A stretch of 64,000 nt of DNA from contig NZ_VOXE01000002.1 in NCBI RefSeq assembly GCF_008014695.1, positions 372,001 through 436,000 on the forward strand. The letters are read 5' to 3'. Origin of the DNA: Chryseobacterium sp. (GTDB lineage Bacteria > Bacteroidota > Bacteroidia > Flavobacteriales > Weeksellaceae). Numbering within the stretch: the stretch's first letter is position 1; each line of letters begins with the position of its first letter. The position numbers and the translations under genes are program-made. The notes under the pieces were generated by a model. It searched no databases, was not told the origin of the DNA, and saw nothing but the letters and a program-made list of their open reading frames with translations. This document shows, one piece after another, positions 59,863 through 64,000 of the stretch.

Positions 59863-60516
59863 TTAATCTGTTTCAGAATTTGGTGCATCCACCGGTTTTG
59901 ATTGCGTGGAGCCTTTCTGCCGTAAAAAAATCGATAAAATGATTATGGCGAATATCGACAGAAACTCACTCTGCCAGTTTTGGAAAGATTCAAACCACAG
60001 ACGGGAATCGCAGATAAACTCACTCAGCATTTCGGGCGGTTTCCCTTCCAGAAGATTTTGGATATTGGCATCTTTGAAGCTTCCATACAGATGCAGCACA
60101 AATGATAAAATAAAGAGGATCAGCAAAGAGATGGTAAGGGAACTCTTGTACAGGTTCAGCCAAATTCCTCCTTTCCGAACCGGCCATGGCGCTCCTTTGC
60201 GGGATGCTGAGGGTTCACGGTCCACTTCATTGAATTCGTCGAATTTTTTAGATTCCGATGAGCCTTTCTGTTTTAAAAAGATGGTCAGCCATACAAACAT
60301 GGCCATCTGCAGAAATTCACTTTCCCAGTTTTCAAACGTGGCCTCAATAAAGTGTCCGGACTGTAAGTAGGCGGGCCATTCAATTGGCTGTCCGCCCCAT
60401 TCCAGCAGCGATTTGTTGTATTCCTGCAGCCCGAAAATAATCTGTCCGGCCAATCCAAAGAAAAATAACATCAGAAACACGATGGACAGACCATTATGAT
60501 AGAAAAATTTTTTCAT
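59863..60516 (-). CDS. DUF6766-like membrane protein with internal duplication
   Basis: Membrane protein of 217 aa built of two similar halves. Each has a helix, a loop and the stretch FENWESEFLQMAMFVWLTIF (first) or FQNWQSEFLSIFAIIILSIF (second), followed by LKQKGSSESK and LRQKGSTQSK. Four to five hydrophobic helices in total. The architecture fits the DUF6766 family as I remember it; no function is known. It is the last gene of the - strand operon, 19 bases after the nucleotidyltransferase. Confidence 0.75.
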   Translation of the reverse strand: MKKFFYHNGLSIVFLMLFFFGLAGQIIFGLQEYNKSLLEWGGQPIEWPAYLQSGHFIEATFENWESEFLQMAMFVWLTIFLKQKGSSESKKFDEFNEVDREPSASRKGAPWPVRKGGIWLNLYKSSLTISLLILFILSFVLHLYGSFKDANIQNLLEGKPPEMLSEFICDSRLWFESFQNWQSEFLSIFAIIILSIFLRQKGSTQSKPVDAPNSETD

Positions 60517-60535
60517 CGCTGCTGTATTAACAAAC

Positions 60536-61018
60536 TTAAATCGTCTCTTTTTTAAGACCGATGTGAGTGTGGTTTTCTGCTTTACGTTTTAAATCTTCAC
60601 GAAGGTATACTTCTTTACGCAGATTGGTACTCGAAAACCGGTGTAGCCGCTCATTGAAATAAAGGGTGATATTTTTTTCTTCGCAGAATTTTCGTCCTGT
60701 GAAATCCTTGTCTTTGTATTCCTTGCCAATAATACGAACATCTACCGGATACAGTTTCAAAAGATCCTCCAGATCCTTTTCAGTGGTATAGGGAATAATC
60801 TCATCCACAAATTTGCATCCCTGGAGCTGAATGTAGCGCTCCACTACGGTCTGGGTGGGTTTATTCTTTTCGGGTCGGTCTATGGTAGGGTCGGTTTGAA
60901 GTCCCGCAATCAGATAATCACACTGGGTTTTGGCTTCTGCAAGCATCCTGATATGTCCTGCATGCAGCAAGTCAAAGGAACTGAAGGTAATTCCGATTAT
61001 TTTTTTTGAATCTTCCAT
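60536..61018 (-). CDS. Cytidylyltransferase-like nucleotidyltransferase (TagD/RfaE2-like)
   Basis: Small nucleotidyltransferase (160 aa) of the HxGH class. ATG at 61018 (MEDSKKIIGITFSSFDLLHAG) is chosen because the HxGH loop then lies near residue 20 (LLHAGHIRML); the open frame upstream overlaps the glycosidase gene and is unrelated. Seen also: VERYIQLQGCKFVDEIIPYT, DVRIIGKEYKDKDFTG and RFSSTNLRKEV, the equivalent of the ISTTxI signature. It would activate a phosphorylated polyol or sugar with CTP or ATP (glycerol-3-phosphate and heptose-1-phosphate are examples). No matching kinase or transferase is in the window. Confidence 0.83.
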   Translation of the reverse strand: MEDSKKIIGITFSSFDLLHAGHIRMLAEAKTQCDYLIAGLQTDPTIDRPEKNKPTQTVVERYIQLQGCKFVDEIIPYTTEKDLEDLLKLYPVDVRIIGKEYKDKDFTGRKFCEEKNITLYFNERLHRFSSTNLRKEVYLREDLKRKAENHTHIGLKKETI

Positions 61019-61043
61019 CGTTTTAATGTTTTTAATGGTATTT

Positions 61044-62168
61044 TTAATAGGCTGAGCAAGTTGTGAGCCGTTTTTGTAATTTTTGTAAAGAGTGGATATA
61101 GGCAGTCTCCGGAATACGGTTTCCAAACATATCCAGATCGAATAATCCGCACTGGCTGTATGAAGAAAGATTGTCCCAGTCAGGTCTGTCGGTAACCGGA
61201 TAGATGCAGATTCCGTGAAAATCAACGCCCAATTGCCGTGCTTTAAAACATTCGTTTGTGATTTCTTCCAGCCAATCAACACGGCCGTCGCCGAAATGTC
61301 CCGTTTCAGAAAGAAAAATCGGTTTTTTATAACGTTGATAAGCGCTTATCAGTAACTCGTGAAGCGCTGTTCTCTTATTTTCTGGATCCGGCCAGCATAA
61401 ACTTTCCGCATCTCCTTTCCACTGGCAGTTCCAGTAATAATTGAAGCCCAGTAGTTCCAGAAAACTTTCATCACCGCCCAATTCAGGGCACATTCTTCCC
61501 GCAATCATGTCCATTGCTTCGAATTGATATTCATTTCGGATAAAAATTTCATCCGCACATCCGCCAGAGTTATGGATTTTTACCAGAGGTTCCACAAGCA
61601 CAATTCTGCAGGCTGGGTCTTCTTCCTTTAATGCATGGATTCCCCGTATTGCTGCCTTGCAGAGGTGGTATTTAATATCCCAACCGTTGTTTACGGAGAA
61701 TGGAACCGTTCCTCGGTTTTCTCCGGAAAGCCAGGAAAGAAAACTGATCTCATTAACGGGTACAATATATAGGGTGTCAGTGCTGTGTTCCTTAAAAAAT
61801 CTTGCAAATGCGCGGCAAAGGTTTTCAAACCGTTCTGCAAAAAGAGGGTGCGTGGGAAAAAGTCCATCGGGATATCCGAAGTGGATCACGTCCCAGATCT
61901 GCTGAATCCCGAAATGCTGAGCAGCTTTTATGCGACGCAACACTTCCGAGAAATCATATATTCCCGGAGCTTTTTCCACAACACTCCAGCAGATTCCTTC
62001 ACGAACCGTAAAAATTTCCAGATCCTGAAGCAATTGGTAGTCTTCCATGACCCGGGAATCGTGTTGTGTTTCCTGTAAAAGATTCACACGGATTCCGTGA
62101 CGGTTGATGTGATCTGCACATTCGAAACCACCAATGAAAAAGCTTTTAAATGCTGGAGACTGATTCAT
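61044..62168 (-). CDS. Glycoside hydrolase clan A-like protein
   Basis: TIM-barrel glycosidase-like protein (374 aa). YIVPVNEISFLSWLSG carries the Asn-Glu of the clan A acid/base, and KKPIFLSETGHFGD the nucleophile Glu. Others: REGICWSVVEKAPGIYDFSE and IQQIWDVIHFGYPDGL, which resemble family 1 beta-glycosidases in a short form without a signal peptide, so it is cytoplasmic. It overlaps glf by 4 bases. The role beside a galactofuranose gene is unclear; a glycosidase, or a transglycosidase making a small conjugate, is possible. Confidence 0.75.
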   Translation of the reverse strand: MNQSPAFKSFFIGGFECADHINRHGIRVNLLQETQHDSRVMEDYQLLQDLEIFTVREGICWSVVEKAPGIYDFSEVLRRIKAAQHFGIQQIWDVIHFGYPDGLFPTHPLFAERFENLCRAFARFFKEHSTDTLYIVPVNEISFLSWLSGENRGTVPFSVNNGWDIKYHLCKAAIRGIHALKEEDPACRIVLVEPLVKIHNSGGCADEIFIRNEYQFEAMDMIAGRMCPELGGDESFLELLGFNYYWNCQWKGDAESLCWPDPENKRTALHELLISAYQRYKKPIFLSETGHFGDGRVDWLEEITNECFKARQLGVDFHGICIYPVTDRPDWDNLSSYSQCGLFDLDMFGNRIPETAYIHSLQKLQKRLTTCSAY

Positions 62169-63292
62169 GAGAGCTGAAGATTTCCGGCTTCTACCGTTTC
62201 AAATAAATCCAATGCATTTCTAAACGCCTGATCCATATTGAAATATTTATAGTTGGCTAGCCTTCCGACAAAATAGACATCTTCGAGTTGGTCAGCCTTC
62301 TTCTTATATTTTTCATAAATCAGTTGGTTTTTTTCGTTCGGAACCGGATAATACGGCTCACCCTCATCTACCGTGAATTCTTTTACAATACTTGTTTTCG
62401 CCGACTGTTGGTTCCCAAAATGCTTATATTCCACAATTCTTGTGAAATCCACGTCACGGCCGGGATAGTTGACCACCGAATTTTCCTGAAAATATTCCTG
62501 ATCCAGATGCTCGGTGACGAAATTGATCGAACGGTACTCCAGTTTCTCCATCAATTCATCCTGAAACGCGAAGAAGCGGTCGACCGGGCCGGTGTAAAAC
62601 AGTTTTTCATAGCCTTGATACTGGTCTTTAACCTCAAAATAATCCGTGTTCAGCAAAACAGTGATATTCGGATGATTCAGAATGTTTTCAAAAAGTTTGG
62701 TGTATCCTCCTTTAGGAAGCGCCTGATGCGCATCGGAAAAATACCGGTCGTCGTGGTTGTGACGCACAGGAATTCTTTCCAGAACCGACGCATGCAATTC
62801 CTCCGGAAATTTATCCCACTGCTTTTTCGTATAATGTTTAAACATTTTTTCGTAAAGTACGGTTCCTACTCGGTTAAGTACTGCTTCTTCGCCGTTTTCC
62901 GGCTGTTCAAATGCAACGCGGTTAGCCTCCAGCCAGTTCTGCATTTCTTCCTCTGTCTGAATATTTTCATTGAATAAGGTATTAACAGTCGTTATATTTA
63001 CAGGAATTGGAACGGTTTTGTCATCAACACGTGCGACAACGCGGTGTTCCCACGGATACCAGTCAGCGAAACGGTTGACGTATTCCCAGACTTTTTCATC
63101 GTTCGTATGAAAAAGATGAGCCCCATATTTGGAGACCAGAACTCCCGTTTCGTCGTAATAGTCATAACAGTTTCCCGCGATATGGTTGCGTTTTTCTATA
63201 ATCAGCACTTTTTTCCCGGCTGATGCATACCTTTCGGCTAGCGTTGCTCCGGAGATTCCAGCTCCGATAATTAAAATGTCGATATTTTTCAT
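62165..63292 (-). CDS. glf: UDP-galactopyranose mutase
   Basis: Flavoenzyme (375 aa) interconverting UDP-galactopyranose and UDP-galactofuranose. The FAD-binding motif is IIGAGISGATLAERYASAGK (7-26) with EKRNHIAGNCYDY following. HLFHTNDEKVWEYVNRFADW, KHYTKKQWDKFPEELHASVL, RIPVRHNHDDRYFSD and the C-terminal FVGRLANYKYFNMDQAFRNA are characteristic. Its presence implies a galactofuranose-containing product, and the glycosyltransferase overlapping it upstream by 4 bases is the natural user. Confidence 0.96.
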   Translation of the reverse strand: MKNIDILIIGAGISGATLAERYASAGKKVLIIEKRNHIAGNCYDYYDETGVLVSKYGAHLFHTNDEKVWEYVNRFADWYPWEHRVVARVDDKTVPIPVNITTVNTLFNENIQTEEEMQNWLEANRVAFEQPENGEEAVLNRVGTVLYEKMFKHYTKKQWDKFPEELHASVLERIPVRHNHDDRYFSDAHQALPKGGYTKLFENILNHPNITVLLNTDYFEVKDQYQGYEKLFYTGPVDRFFAFQDELMEKLEYRSINFVTEHLDQEYFQENSVVNYPGRDVDFTRIVEYKHFGNQQSAKTSIVKEFTVDEGEPYYPVPNEKNQLIYEKYKKKADQLEDVYFVGRLANYKYFNMDQAFRNALDLFETVEAGNLQLS

Positions 63293-64000
63293 GCCAGTGT
63301 TTTTTCGATGATAAAAGCCATTTTATCTGCGGTCACGTCCCAGGAAGTTTTTTCCAGAATATTCCGATAGGTTTCTACAAAGTTGCCTTTGGGATTGATA
63401 ACTGCCTGATGAAAATCCTCTTCGTTTTCCACGAGCATAATGCAGTTGCTGTAATCGCGCACCACATCTCTTATTTTAGTGGAAATAATCGGTTTTGATG
63501 CGGACATGTACTCGAGCGTTTTTGTAGGACTGATGAATTTGGTGGAGTCATTTAATGCAAAAGGCATCATGGCAATGTCGAAGTACTGCAGATACGCGGG
63601 TAATTCGTCGTATGATTTCATTCCCAGGTAATGAATGTTTTCAGCTTGGGGAAGGTCATCATCACTGATTTTACAAAGCGGTCCGATCATGACAAATGAA
63701 GCACCTGGAGTTTTTTCTGCCGTTTTTTTTAACAGATCCAAGTCAATCCTTTCATCGATAACGCCGTAATAGCCAACAATCGGGGAAGGAATATTTTTCA
63801 TATCAGCAGGTATTTCCAGATTTTCCCCATTGTTATTTGAAAAATGCGCTACATCGACAGAGCTTGGAAAACAAAAAACATTGTGGTGTTTTTCCTTTTT
63901 GGATTCGTAAAGTGATTTCCCGCCAGTGTACACTACATCTGCATCAGCAAGAAGTTCATTTTCCTGTTCCACTAATTTTTTGGGAGCACCACGGAAAAGC
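63289..64000 (-). CDS. GT4-like glycosyltransferase (N-terminus outside window)
   Basis: C-terminal 237 residues of a GT-B glycosyltransferase. The frame is open to the window's right edge (LFRGAPKKLVEQENELLADA), so the start at a GTG near 63972 is not real. Seen: DADVVYTGGKSLYESKK, VDVAHFSNN, VGYYGVIDERIDLDLLKK, the donor-site stretch MMPFALNDSTKFISPTKTLE and YMSASKPIISTKI. This subgroup often neighbours glf. It overlaps glf by 4 bases. Confidence 0.88.
   Translation of the reverse strand, partial: LFRGAPKKLVEQENELLADADVVYTGGKSLYESKKEKHHNVFCFPSSVDVAHFSNNNGENLEIPADMKNIPSPIVGYYGVIDERIDLDLLKKTAEKTPGASFVMIGPLCKISDDDLPQAENIHYLGMKSYDELPAYLQYFDIAMMPFALNDSTKFISPTKTLEYMSASKPIISTKIRDVVRDYSNCIMLVENEEDFHQAVINPKGNFVETYRNILEKTSWDVTADKMAFIIEKTLA

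Noticed and set aside
1-64000. CRISPR arrays, tRNA or rRNA genes, insertion sequences
   Set aside because: I looked for regularly spaced direct repeats, cloverleaf-like segments and transposase motifs on both strands and saw none; the only tandem array is the CCAATCA tract in capG.

Overview
The window looks like a chromosome segment of a member of the Bacteroidetes, most likely Flavobacteriia close to Chryseobacterium and its relatives (family Weeksellaceae). The signs are promoters of the TTG / TAnnTTTG type, start codons without Shine-Dalgarno sequences, a secreted protein with a type IX secretion sorting domain, tandem FdtA-type cupins, and a four-helix-bundle gene flanked by short repeats. 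The genus is an inference. I see no tRNA, rRNA, CRISPR array, transposase or transcriptional regulator.

The window is dominated by two surface-polysaccharide loci, each with its own export pair, flippase and polymerase (Wzx/Wzy type). Locus A (1-31968, all + strand) starts with a Wza-like exporter (cut by the window edge) and a Wzc-like tyrosine kinase. A nucleotide-sugar dehydrogenase follows, then a nine-gene nonulosonate-like cassette from pseC to pseI (4580-12138). That cassette contains an aldo/keto reductase, an SpsF-type cytidylyltransferase, a glutamate-semialdehyde-aminomutase-like enzyme, two GNATs, a formyltransferase and a PIG-L deacetylase; neither pseB nor pseG is visible. Next come a candidate nonulosonyltransferase, an acyltransferase, Wzx, a CDP-hexose module (rfbF, rfbG, cupin, SDR), glycosyltransferases, Wzy, the UDP-L-FucNAc genes capE, capF and capG with a WbuB-like transferase, a PglC-like initiating transferase, and a GNAT / compact DegT / FemAB trio.

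Between the loci (32077-37126) sit a DUF421 membrane protein with a zinc ribbon, cydAB for a bd-type quinol oxidase (- strand), and a type IX secreted delta-60 repeat protein. An 845-base gene-free stretch with relics of dispersed repeats follows.

Locus B (37972-57484, + strand) holds a PglE-like aminotransferase, a PglF/WbpM-like dehydratase, a second Wza/Wzc pair, a dTDP-3-amino-sugar module (two FdtA cupins, FdtC- and FdtB-like), a second Wzx, an EpsG-like polymerase, a beta-helix protein, glycosyltransferases, a WbpV-like reductase with a WbpL-like initiating transferase, and rfbC. After a terminator come rimO and an RlpA-like gene. A - strand operon then runs in from the right edge: glycosyltransferase (partial), glf, a glycosidase-like protein, a nucleotidyltransferase and a DUF6766-type membrane protein.

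The loci probably share precursors. CapE can make the 4-keto sugar used by PseC, which would explain the missing pseB. The PglF/WbpM product can feed both the PglE aminotransferase and the WbpV reductase. The most unusual items are the nonulosonate-like cassette and a self-contained four-helix-bundle gene with inverted heptamer-rich flanks inserted between capF and capG; its right flank is translated as the CapG N-terminus and could act as a phase-variation switch.
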